A stretch of DNA of 47,926 bases, from positions 1 to 47,926 of the forward strand of contig NZ_VHLH01000031.1 of NCBI RefSeq assembly GCF_006516965.1, given 5' to 3'. The notes beneath the pieces were generated by a model, which saw nothing but the letters and a program-made list of their open reading frames with translations, did not search any database and was not told where the DNA came from. The position numbers and the translations under genes were made by a program. Source of the stretch: Pararhizobium mangrovi (GTDB lineage Bacteria; Pseudomonadota; Alphaproteobacteria; Rhizobiales; Rhizobiaceae). Of the stretch, positions 39,152-46,467 are shown one piece after another (within the stretch, counting starts at the first letter, position 1; every line of letters starts with the position of its first letter).

Positions 39152-40325
39152 GCTAAGGCGGGACCGTCCCGGCTATCAGTCCCGAAAACGCACCGACGGC
39201 AGCGTCGTGCATTACTGGAACCCGTCACGCGCTTGCTCGAAGGCACCGAAAGGCTTGCCTGTAAGGCAGATCGCCCATGACGCCGACGAAGACCAGATCG
39301 CCGCTATCTGCCAAGCCTGGACGGACGAACTGCTAGGCGACTTGGAAGGCATGAAAACCGGCCCCGTCTTCGACGGCACGATCGGCTCGCTCATCCGCGT
39401 CTATCGCACCGACCCGGAATCGCCGTTTCAGTCTCTCAAGCACACGACCCGCATTCGTGACTACGAACCGACGCTGCGCATGATCGAAAAGACGGTCGGC
39501 GAGCGCGCTGTCGTCAAGCTGAAGGGCGACGACTTTCGACGCTGGTATCGAGAATGGGCCAAGGGAGATCACGTAAGGCGGGCGCACGGCGGCATCCGCA
39601 AGCTGCGCGCAATTCTCTCCTACGGGCTTCAGCAACGCTTACACGGTTGCAAAGACGCACGTGAAATTCTTTCGCTCATAGAGTTCGAAGCTCCCGCTCC
39701 GCGGAAGATCAAAATGGACTACGAGCACGCCCTCGCCATCTGCGACCAGGCCCTCAAGAGCAACCGGCCATCCATCGCCCTCACGCAAGCGATCCAATGG
39801 GACACCGGCCTCCGTCGTATCCATATCATCGGTGAATGGCTTCCCATCAAGGACGGCGAGCACGGCGGCATCGTGCGCGGCCGAACGAAATGGCAGGGCC
39901 TCACGGCGGCCGACATTGAAAACGACGTCCTCACGGTGCCGCTGACGGCGAAGAACAAGACCGCTACCCGGCACGACCTGACGGCCTGCCCGTTGGTCCA
40001 GCACGTCCTACAGCATGTCGACCTGCCGAAGGTGGGACCATTGATCGTTTCGGAGACGACCTCCCTGCCATACCGCGAAAACTACTATGCGACGGACTGG
40101 CGGGCCATCGCAGAATCAGCCGGCGTCGATAAGAACGTCTGGTCGATGGACTCACGCGCCGGTGCGATTTCGGAGGCGGAGGCTGCAACGGGAAGTCTCG
40201 ACGCGGCTCGCAAGCTGGCAGGCCATACGAACGCCAGGACAACACAGGTCTACGTCCGCAACGACGATCTCGAAAACAATCGCCGCGTCGCGGCGGCAAG
40301 GGCCAGTCTGCACCCGGCGAAATAG
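39141..40325 (+). CDS. Tyrosine integrase of the 17-kb element
   Basis: A 394-residue phage-type integrase acting at the tRNA-Gly 3' end. The catalytic domain (about 190-385) shows Arg225 in TGLRRIHI, a variant HxxR box (WSMDSRAGAI, Arg339, with the His replaced), His362 in LAGHTNAR and Tyr371 in TTQVYVR. The His replacement is shared with the broken copy at 23 kb and appears normal for this subfamily. The start ATG lies inside the end of the Xis-like gene with AAGGAAA about 7 nt upstream; the longer frame from 39120 is less likely. The att site begins 78 bp after the stop. Confidence 0.92.
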   Translation: MASKLRRDRPGYQSRKRTDGSVVHYWNPSRACSKAPKGLPVRQIAHDADEDQIAAICQAWTDELLGDLEGMKTGPVFDGTIGSLIRVYRTDPESPFQSLKHTTRIRDYEPTLRMIEKTVGERAVVKLKGDDFRRWYREWAKGDHVRRAHGGIRKLRAILSYGLQQRLHGCKDAREILSLIEFEAPAPRKIKMDYEHALAICDQALKSNRPSIALTQAIQWDTGLRRIHIIGEWLPIKDGEHGGIVRGRTKWQGLTAADIENDVLTVPLTAKNKTATRHDLTACPLVQHVLQHVDLPKVGPLIVSETTSLPYRENYYATDWRAIAESAGVDKNVWSMDSRAGAISEAEAATGSLDAARKLAGHTNARTTQVYVRNDDLENNRRVAAARASLHPAK

Positions 40326-40328
40326 CAG

Positions 40329-40359
40329 TGAAACGCCTCTGAAACGGCAGTGAAACGGC
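40329..40359. repeat. Candidate integrase arm-type sites, right end
   Basis: TGAAACGCC (40329-40337), TGAAACGGC (40340-40348) and TGAAACGGC (40351-40359) repeat with an exact 11-bp period, about one helical turn. They lie between the integrase stop and the att core. The same motif occurs at the left end (23518-23578). Confidence 0.65.
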
Positions 40360-40403
40360 GCAATGAGCTTAATCGTAAAACAGCAGCAATTTCAGCTAGG
40401 TAG

Positions 40404-40452
40404 GCTGGAGCGGGTAGCGGGAATCGAACCCGCATATTCAGCTTGGAAGGCT
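40404..40452. repeat. att site, copy 3 (attR, within tRNA-Gly)
   Basis: Forty-nine bases identical to copy 2 (23444-23492). They form the 3' half of the intact tRNA-Gly gene, so integration preserved a functional tRNA at this end and displaced its former 3' end to the left. Confidence 0.88.
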
Positions 40453-40479
40453 GCTGCTCTACCATTGAGCTATACCCGC
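40406..40479 (-). tRNA. tRNA-Gly(UCC)
   Basis: A 74-nt gene including encoded CCA. Acceptor stem GCGGGTA/TACCCGC, D-arm GCTCAATGGTAGAGC, anticodon loop CTTCCAA (anticodon UCC) and T-arm GCGGGTTCGATTCCCGC are all intact. It is the integration target of the neighbouring elements. tRNA-Tyr lies 30 bp upstream on the same strand, so both are probably co-transcribed. Confidence 0.95.
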
Positions 40480-40509
40480 CAGAAGATCGCGCGTGCGAAG
40501 CGCCGGGAA

Positions 40510-40594
40510 TGGTGGAGGGGGTTGGATTCGAACCAACGTAGGCTTAGCCAGCGGATTTACAGTCCGCCTCCTTTAACCACTCGGACACCCCTCC
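40510..40594 (-). tRNA. tRNA-Tyr(GUA)
   Basis: An 85-nt gene with long variable arm and encoded CCA. Acceptor stem starts GGAGGGG, the anticodon loop is CTGTAAA (anticodon GUA), and the T-arm is GTTGGTTCGAATCCAAC. It is transcribed leftward ahead of tRNA-Gly. Confidence 0.95.
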
Positions 40595-40770
40595 GGACCG
40601 GCAGGGCCACGCCCGGCGCGAGCGGCACCGGAAACGCCTTGCGCCGGTGCCGATCTGCGAGCGCGTTATGCAGACGCGTCCCGACCGTGTCAACATGCCG
40701 GCGTCGCAGATCGTGCGATCCGTCGCGCTTGCGTTGGCGCTCGCCGGCGGCTTCGGGTAAGAAGCCACCC

Positions 40771-41604
40771 ATGAACGAATCTCCGAAGCCCAAGGATGCC
40801 CATTACGCCCGCCTCAGGCGAGCCCATCGCGACGCCAAGCGCGAGAGTACCACCTCGCCCGGTGTCCGCTCGGCATCGCCACCGGGCGCGAACGACGGGC
40901 CCGTGCGCCTCTACGGGATTCATACGGTGCGCGCCGCGCTCGACAACCCGGAGCGGCGCATCGCGCGCATGCTTGTCACGCGTAACGCGATGGCGAGGCT
41001 GGGGCTCGAGGATGCCTCGGCGCCGTCCTTTCCGTGCGAGATCGTCTCGCCGCAGGATATTGCCCGCGAACTCGGGCCCGATGCGATCCACCAGGGCGTG
41101 ATGATCGAGGCCGATCCGCTGCCCGTCCGCCGGCTCGATTCGCTCGTCGACAGCCCGCTCGTCCTCGTGCTCGACCAGATCACCGACCCGCACAATGTCG
41201 GCGCGATCATGCGCAGCGCCGTCGCGTTCGATGCGGGCGCGATCGTCACCACCATGCGGCACAGCCCGCAGGAATCGGGCGTTCTCGCCAAATCGGCATC
41301 CGGCGCGCTGGAATACATTCCCTATATCCAGACGAAGAACCTCGCCGAGGCGATCACCGAGCTCGCCACCCTGGGTTTCCTGACAATCGGCCTCGATTCC
41401 GACGAAGCCGAGCCGCTGGAGACCGTGATTTCCGGCCCGCGGATCGCCCTCGTCATGGGCGCGGAGGGCAAGGGCCTGCGCCAGAAGACGCGCCAGACGG
41501 TCGATCGCCTCGCGTGCCTTTCGATGCCGGGGCGCATTCGTTCGCTCAACGTTTCCAACGCGGCCGCCGTCGCGATGTATGCCGTGAGCCGCCGGCCGCA
41601 GTAA
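40771..41604 (+). CDS. rlmB: 23S rRNA 2'-O-ribose methyltransferase, RlmB/TrmH family
   Basis: A 277-residue SpoU-class methyltransferase. The N-terminal 45 residues are basic and low-complexity; a substrate-binding domain starts at VRLYGIHTVRAAL (45-57). The three SPOUT motifs are intact: NVGAIMRSA (142-150), LVMGAEGKGL (227-236) and LNVSNAAAVA (259-268). RlmB methylates G2251 of 23S rRNA in E. coli; paralogous functions within the family cannot be excluded. It is divergent from the tRNA-Tyr gene, in a neighbourhood common in Hyphomicrobiales. Confidence 0.9.
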   Translation: MNESPKPKDAHYARLRRAHRDAKRESTTSPGVRSASPPGANDGPVRLYGIHTVRAALDNPERRIARMLVTRNAMARLGLEDASAPSFPCEIVSPQDIARELGPDAIHQGVMIEADPLPVRRLDSLVDSPLVLVLDQITDPHNVGAIMRSAVAFDAGAIVTTMRHSPQESGVLAKSASGALEYIPYIQTKNLAEAITELATLGFLTIGLDSDEAEPLETVISGPRIALVMGAEGKGLRQKTRQTVDRLACLSMPGRIRSLNVSNAAAVAMYAVSRRPQ

Positions 41605-41692
41605 CGTGGAGATAGGAAGAACGCAGCCCCTTTCGGTGGATGGCCTGCGCATGCTTCTTCGCGGCGTTGGACGAACCCGTTATACTTGCGCC

Positions 41693-42931
41693 ATGGATCT
41701 CTCAAGCACCGTCGGTGGCGGCCATTCGCGCCTCGCCGCCTCCAGCCATGACCCGGCGCTCTACGCCGACCCATACCGCACCTATGCGGCGATACACCGG
41801 GCGGGTGGCACCGTCTTCTGGGAAGATCTCGGCCATTGGTGCTTCGCCGGCCACGCACGCGTGAACGATCTGCTGCGCGACCGACGCTTCGGCCGACAGA
41901 TCCTGCATATCGCCACGCGCGAAGAACTCGGGATGGCGCCGCCGGCCTCGCACGTGAAGGATTTCGATGCCGCGGAAGCCCATTCCCTGCTCGAACTCGA
42001 GCCGCCGGCCCATACGCGCCTGCGCACCCTCGTCAATCGCGCCTTCGTCTCGCGAAAGGTGGAAGGCATGCGCAGCGAGATCGAAGCCCTTGCCCATAAC
42101 CTGATCGACAGCTTCGAAAGCGACGGGGAAGTCGAGCTTCTTTCGCGTTTCGGCGAGGTACTGCCCGTCACCGTCATCGCCTGGATGCTGGGCTTGCCCG
42201 CCACGGATGGCCCGAAGCTTCTCGCATGGTCGCACGCCATGGTGCGCATGTACCTGTTCGAGCGCACGCGCGAGGACGAAGTGGCGGCGAACACGGCGAG
42301 CCGCGCGTTCACAACGTACCTTCTCGAAAGGATCGCGGAGAAGCGCCGTCGGCCGGGTGACGACCTGCTGACGCACATGATCACCGCCGAACGCGGCGGG
42401 GAACGGTTGAGCGACGCCGAATGCGTCTCGACGGCGATCCTGCTTCTGAACGCCGGCCACGAGGCGACCGTCCATCAGATCGGCAACGCCGTACGGACGA
42501 TCCTCGAATCGGATCGGGACGCGACGACGCTCTTTCGAACCGCCGAGCGGACCGCCGCGACGGTCGAGGAATGCCTGCGTTTCGACCCGCCGCTCCATCT
42601 GTTCATGCGGCACGTGCTGGCGGATTGCGAGATCGACCGCATCGCGTTGAAGAAGGGCGAGCGGATCGGCCTGTTTCTCGCAGCCGCCAACCGCGATCCC
42701 GTACATTTCGAAGAGCCGGACCGCTTCGATCCCGACCGCACGCGCAAGGACCATCTTTCCTTCGGTGCCGGCTTGCATTTCTGCCTCGGCGCGCCGCTCG
42801 CGAGGCTGGAACTTCAGATCGCCCTGCCCGCACTCTTCGCGCGCCTGCCCGGTCTTCGCCTCGCCCAAAAGCCCCAGGTCGCCGACACGTTCCATTTCCA
42901 CGGGCTCGAGCGGCTGGACCTTTTCTGGTGA
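41693..42931 (+). CDS. Cytochrome P450
   Basis: A 412-residue soluble bacterial P450 monooxygenase. Diagnostic motifs are the I-helix oxygen-binding AGHEAT (254-259), the K-helix Glu293-x-x-Arg296 (ECLR) and the haem-binding loop FGAGLHFCLGAPLARLE with Cys364 as axial ligand. HTRL in the C-helix (PPAHTRLR, about 104-111) is also typical. Length matches class I three-component P450s, but no ferredoxin or reductase gene is adjacent, so redox partners are encoded elsewhere. Substrate unknown. The ATG at 41693 gives the normal N-terminus. Confidence 0.93.
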   Translation: MDLSSTVGGGHSRLAASSHDPALYADPYRTYAAIHRAGGTVFWEDLGHWCFAGHARVNDLLRDRRFGRQILHIATREELGMAPPASHVKDFDAAEAHSLLELEPPAHTRLRTLVNRAFVSRKVEGMRSEIEALAHNLIDSFESDGEVELLSRFGEVLPVTVIAWMLGLPATDGPKLLAWSHAMVRMYLFERTREDEVAANTASRAFTTYLLERIAEKRRRPGDDLLTHMITAERGGERLSDAECVSTAILLLNAGHEATVHQIGNAVRTILESDRDATTLFRTAERTAATVEECLRFDPPLHLFMRHVLADCEIDRIALKKGERIGLFLAAANRDPVHFEEPDRFDPDRTRKDHLSFGAGLHFCLGAPLARLELQIALPALFARLPGLRLAQKPQVADTFHFHGLERLDLFW

Positions 42932-42938
42932 ACGGCGC

Positions 42939-43232
42939 TCAGCCCTGCTGCTGGCCGGCCCTTCGCTGACGCCAGCGCGACCAGCGAACCGCGAACTTGC
43001 GGCGATGCCGGCGCACGAAGGCGAAGTCCTGCGAGAGGATCAGGAGGCCGAGCGGCAGCATCCAGATGCCGAGCACTGGTAGGAAGGAAAAAATACCGCC
43101 GAGCACGAACAGGCAGCCGACACTGATCCGCGCGAACCGGTTCTTCGGCAGGCTGATGGTTCGCCCGGCAATCGAAAGACTGCTCGTGCCCGGGTGGTAG
43201 GCGAAGAATTTGGCGTTCTGACGGGAAGGCAT
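42939..43232 (-). CDS. Small membrane protein with basic C-terminus
   Basis: A 97-residue protein with a hydrophobic region (about 37-68: ISVGCLFVLGGIFSFLPVLG then LPLGLLILSQDF), probably two helices joined by a Pro-Gly turn. A strongly basic Arg/Trp-rich tail (RRHRRKF, WSRWRQRR) follows. It resembles PGPGW-like small transmembrane proteins of unknown role. It is convergent with the P450 gene, 7 bp apart. Confidence 0.6.
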   Translation of the reverse strand: MPSRQNAKFFAYHPGTSSLSIAGRTISLPKNRFARISVGCLFVLGGIFSFLPVLGIWMLPLGLLILSQDFAFVRRHRRKFAVRWSRWRQRRAGQQQG

Positions 43233-43409
43233 CGGAAAATTGGGAAACCGGATTTTTGACGCACCAACGGTGCGAAGACATCATGGAGGCCACACCTCAA
43301 TGAAGGTTTCTCTAAGGCGCGACAAGCGAAAGGAAGTTTTTTGGACGAAACGGCTTGGAAGGCGGAAACACGTTTGCTATAGCGCGCCCAACTGCGAATG
43401 CGCAGGTGT

Positions 43410-43484
43410 TCCCCGGTAGCTCAGTGGTAGAGCGCTCGACTGTTAATCGATCGGTCGCTGGTTCGAATCCGGCCCGGGGAGCCA
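43410..43484 (+). tRNA. tRNA-Asn(GUU)
   Basis: A 75-nt gene including CCA. Acceptor stem TCCCCGG/CCGGGGA, D-arm GCTCAGTGGTAGAGC, anticodon loop CTGTTAA (anticodon GUU) and T-arm GCTGGTTCGAATCCGGC are all complete. A T-rich stretch follows (43485-43497). Confidence 0.95.
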
Positions 43485-43669
43485 CTTTCTTCTTTTCGTA
43501 CATTCCCGATTTCTAGAGACCGTTTCGATTACGTACGGACGACGACGAAGTGCGCCCCGTGCGCTGCTTGCGCATGGCTGCGACACCAGGCCACGGTGCG
43601 GGCGCGGCGCGCCGGGAACCTTCGCTCGTCCTGCCTGTTCCGGGACTGGCTAAACAGGAACGAAACGTC

Positions 43670-43867
43670 ATGAGCAACGAGAAGCTGCGCCGGCAGATCG
43701 GCGAAAAGCTCGATGAACTTCCTCGCGAGGCTCATCCCGTGGATGTCGGCACCATTGCCGGCAGTATCGATCTCGACGAATCCGGCGTCCCGGAGAACGA
43801 GGTGCACGAGATCATCGCCGAGGAGGCAGCAAAGCGGAACATTCCCGTCGGAAAGGCATCGGGTTGA
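43670..43867 (+). CDS. Small acidic hypothetical protein (65 aa)
   Basis: Sixty-five residues, rich in Glu and Asp, mostly helical (KLRRQIGEKLDELPREAHPV near the start, then NEVHEIIAEEAAKR). AGGAA lies about 10 nt before the ATG. No family is recognised. It lies alone between tRNA-Asn and the lipid-modification operon, 355 bp upstream of the latter. Confidence 0.5.
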   Translation: MSNEKLRRQIGEKLDELPREAHPVDVGTIAGSIDLDESGVPENEVHEIIAEEAAKRNIPVGKASG

Positions 43868-44221
43868 ACCGGATCCGCATGCCGCCGCGGGCAAGGCTCG
43901 CGAGCGCCGGGAAGGACCGTCGATTGATCCACCTTTCGATTTAGCTCCGAAACCGTCCAACATCGTGTTCCCATCTCATATCCAGATAATTATCACGCTT
44001 CCGTGAGCGGAAAGGTCATATGCGGCCTTGCGCGGTATATGTCGCGCTGAAACCATCGCTTCGTCGCCCTCGTATCCGGACCATCGGAATGGCGAGAACG
44101 GCGGCGTCGGAATGCGACACGAGAAAGGAAGCATGGGACACGGTGTGCACACCGCACTCGGATCGGGGGGACGGATCTTCTCACCGGCATCGCTGAACGA
44201 TCGCGCAGGGGCATTCACCGG
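43868..44221. other. Upstream region of the lipid-modification operon
   Basis: A 354-bp spacer that should hold the operon promoter. I looked for ECF-type sites of the singlet-oxygen regulon: a TGATCC occurs at 43925, but no matching -10 element is found at the expected 18-nt spacing. A short coupled frame (44133-44225) lies at its end. Otherwise nothing recognisable. Confidence 0.4.
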
Positions 44222-44225
44222 ATGA
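44133..44225 (+). CDS. Possible 30-residue leader peptide
   Basis: A 30-codon frame with GAAAGGA 4 nt before its ATG, ending in TGA that overlaps the ATG of the FAD oxidoreductase gene (ATGA). The layout suits a translated leader that couples ribosomes to the operon start. The sequence has no recognisable family, and it may be chance. Confidence 0.3.
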   Translation: MGHGVHTALGSGGRIFSPASLNDRAGAFTG

Positions 44226-45565
44226 GTGCGGCCCCACCGTTCGCACGTTCCGGCGGAGCCAAGCGTATCGCCGTCGTCGGCTCCGGCATCTCCGGCGCCA
44301 GCGCCGCATGGGCGCTTCGCGATGTTCACGACGTGACGCTCTACGAATCGCGAGCTCGGCCAGGCGGCCACACGGCGACGGTCGAGGTCGACTACGACGG
44401 AACGCCGATCGCCGTCGATACGGGCTTCATCGTCTACAACGAGGCGAACTACCCCAACCTTACCGCGCTCTTCTCCCATCTCGGCGTCGGCACGCATGCG
44501 AGCGATATGAGCTTTTCGCTGTCGATCGACCATGGCCGCATGGAATGGTGCGGCAACGGCCTCGGGGGGCTCTTCGCACAGAAGAGCAATCTCCTGCGTC
44601 CGCGCTTCCTGCGCATGGTCGCCGACGTCGTTCGCTTCAATCGGCAGTGCCTTGCCGATCGTCGTTCGGGCCGACTTGCGGGCAAGTCGGTGGGCGACTA
44701 TCTCGCCGACCGCCGGTTTTCGAAGAGCTTTGCCGAGCTTTACCTCGCCCCGATGGCCGCGGCGATCTGGTCGACGCCATCCGAGAACATTCTCGACTTT
44801 TCGGCCGAACAGTTGGTCACGTTTTTCGACAATCACCGGCTGATCTACGCGCGACAGCAGGACTGGCGCACCGTGACGGGCGGCAGCCGGCGCTATCTCG
44901 ACCGGCTGCTCGCTCCGCTCGGATCGCGCGTGAAGCTCGGCCGTGGCGTCCTTTCTATCCGCAGACGGGACGGCGAGGTCAGCATTCTCGACGACACGGG
45001 CACCGAAACGGTGTTCGACCGCGTCATTCTCGCCACCCATTCGGATCAGGCGCTGGGTGTCCTCGAAGAGCCGACGCCGGAAGAACGGGCGATCCTTTCC
45101 GCCATTCCCTACAGCGCGAACCGCGTCGTCCTGCACCGCGATCCGGCGTTCATGCCGAAGCGCCGGCGCGCATGGTCGTCGTGGAACTACCATCGCTCGC
45201 ACGCCGGCCCCGGCGATGCCGCCGTCTCCGTCACCTACTGGATGAACCGGCTGCAGGACATCGATCCGGCCTGTCCACTCTTCGTCACGCTCAACCCCGA
45301 GCGCGAACCGGCCGAAGGGTCCGTCTTCGGCGAGTTCTCCTATGCCCACCCCCAGTTCGCCGGCGAGGCGATGGCCGTGCAGGCGCGGCTCGAAGCGATC
45401 CAGGGGCTGAATGGAACCTTCTTCGCCGGCGCGTGGACCGGATACGGATTTCACGAGGACGGGCTCGTCTCCGGGCTCGCCGCCGCCGAGGCGCTCGGCG
45501 GCGTCATCCCCTGGCGCATCGGCAAAGACGAGCCGGAGCCCGCCCTACCCGCGGCGGCGGAATAG
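44222..45565 (+). CDS. FAD-dependent oxidoreductase (amine-oxidase fold)
   Basis: A 447-residue flavoprotein. The N-terminus has the dinucleotide-binding motif IAVVGSGISGASAAW (16-30), then the ESRARPGGH segment (42-50) and DTGFIVYNEANYPNL (66-80), typical of phytoene-desaturase/amine-oxidase relatives. It heads an operon with DUF1365 and a CFA-synthase-like gene. Homologues in Rhodobacter are controlled by the singlet-oxygen sigma factor and take part in modifying methylated fatty acids, including furan fatty acids; I infer a similar desaturase-like role on phospholipid acyl chains. Start overlaps a possible leader frame. Confidence 0.88.
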   Translation: MSAAPPFARSGGAKRIAVVGSGISGASAAWALRDVHDVTLYESRARPGGHTATVEVDYDGTPIAVDTGFIVYNEANYPNLTALFSHLGVGTHASDMSFSLSIDHGRMEWCGNGLGGLFAQKSNLLRPRFLRMVADVVRFNRQCLADRRSGRLAGKSVGDYLADRRFSKSFAELYLAPMAAAIWSTPSENILDFSAEQLVTFFDNHRLIYARQQDWRTVTGGSRRYLDRLLAPLGSRVKLGRGVLSIRRRDGEVSILDDTGTETVFDRVILATHSDQALGVLEEPTPEERAILSAIPYSANRVVLHRDPAFMPKRRRAWSSWNYHRSHAGPGDAAVSVTYWMNRLQDIDPACPLFVTLNPEREPAEGSVFGEFSYAHPQFAGEAMAVQARLEAIQGLNGTFFAGAWTGYGFHEDGLVSGLAAAEALGGVIPWRIGKDEPEPALPAAAE

Positions 45566-45570
45566 CGATC

Positions 45571-46467
45571 ATGACCGTTCGCCCCGCCATGGAAACGCTC
45601 CGGCCGGCACGCGCCCGACCGCACCGCCTGCCGCCGCTCGCCCTGTACAGTGGCAAGGTCATGCATGCGCGACTGAAGCCGGTCGCCCACCGCTTCACCT
45701 ACGCCGTCTTCTCGATGGTCGTGGATATCGACCGGCTGGCCGAAGCCGGGAAAAGCTGTCGCCTTCTTTCCGTGGACCGTGCCAACGTCCTGAGCTTTCA
45801 TGCGGCCGATCATGTTGATGGCGGACATGCGACGCTGCGCGCCTACGTCGAAAGCCTGCTCAACCAGGCGGGTCTTGCGGGAAAGGCGCGGCGGGTGCTT
45901 CTCGCCTGCTATCCGCGCGTGCTCGGCTACGTGTTCAACCCGCTTTCGATCTATTACGCCTACGACGCCGAGGATCGACCGATCGCGCTGATCTATGCCG
46001 TGCGCAACACCTTCGGCGAACGCCACACCTATGTATGCCCGATCGCCGAGGGCGAGCAGACCGCTGCCGGTATTCGCCAGCGCTGCGACAAGGGCTTCCA
46101 CGTCTCGCCGTTCGTTCCAATGGCGATGCGATACCATTTCCGCATCGGCGAGCCGGCCGAAGCGCTGCGCTGGCGGATCCTCGAGACCGATGCGCAGGGC
46201 CCCCTCCTCTCGGCGACCTACAGCGCCCGGCGGCTGCCACTGAACGACCGGACGGTCCTCGGTCTGCTCGCGCACATGCCGGCAATGACCTGGAAGGTGA
46301 TCGCCGGCATCCACATCGAGGCGTTCCGGCTTTGGGCGAAAGGCGCGCGCTACATTCCGCGGCCGGATCCGCCGGCGCCGGTCAGCGTTCACCGCGCGGG
46401 AATACGTCTGGACGGGGACGACAGGGAAGGTGACGCCGAATGGCGCATACACGGAGCGACGAGATGA
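45571..46467 (+). CDS. DUF1365 family protein
   Basis: A 298-residue protein of the DUF1365 family, of unknown biochemistry but almost always next to an FAD oxidoreductase and a CFA-type methyltransferase. Conserved stretches are YSGKVMHARLKPVAHRFTYA (about 26-45), LGYVFNPLSIYY (about 118-129), VRNTFGERHTY and KGFHVSPF. It starts 5 bp after the oxidoreductase stop and overlaps the next start by 4 bp, so the three genes form one operon. A second Met at residue 7 is a possible start. A role in fatty-acid modification is inferred from context. Confidence 0.88.
   Translation: MTVRPAMETLRPARARPHRLPPLALYSGKVMHARLKPVAHRFTYAVFSMVVDIDRLAEAGKSCRLLSVDRANVLSFHAADHVDGGHATLRAYVESLLNQAGLAGKARRVLLACYPRVLGYVFNPLSIYYAYDAEDRPIALIYAVRNTFGERHTYVCPIAEGEQTAAGIRQRCDKGFHVSPFVPMAMRYHFRIGEPAEALRWRILETDAQGPLLSATYSARRLPLNDRTVLGLLAHMPAMTWKVIAGIHIEAFRLWAKGARYIPRPDPPAPVSVHRAGIRLDGDDREGDAEWRIHGATR

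Larger units (their letters stand above)
23444..40452. mobile_element. Integrated 17-kb capsid-encoding element (satellite or reduced prophage)
   Basis: The unit lies between two identical 49-bp copies of the tRNA-Gly 3' end (23444-23492 and 40404-40452), repeating at exactly 16,960 bp. It carries head, packaging and tape-measure genes, a HUH-like Rep, an Xis-like protein and an integrase. No tail tube, baseplate, lysis genes or CI-like repressor were found. Structural genes read rightward from one promoter candidate at 23626. Identity of the flanking repeats and intact reading frames suggest a recent, possibly mobile element. Confidence 0.85.

Noticed and set aside
43925-43955. TGATCC as a possible singlet-oxygen ECF sigma -35 site before the lipid operon
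   Set aside because: The required -10 element is not found at 18-nt spacing, and the site is about 290 bp from the gene.
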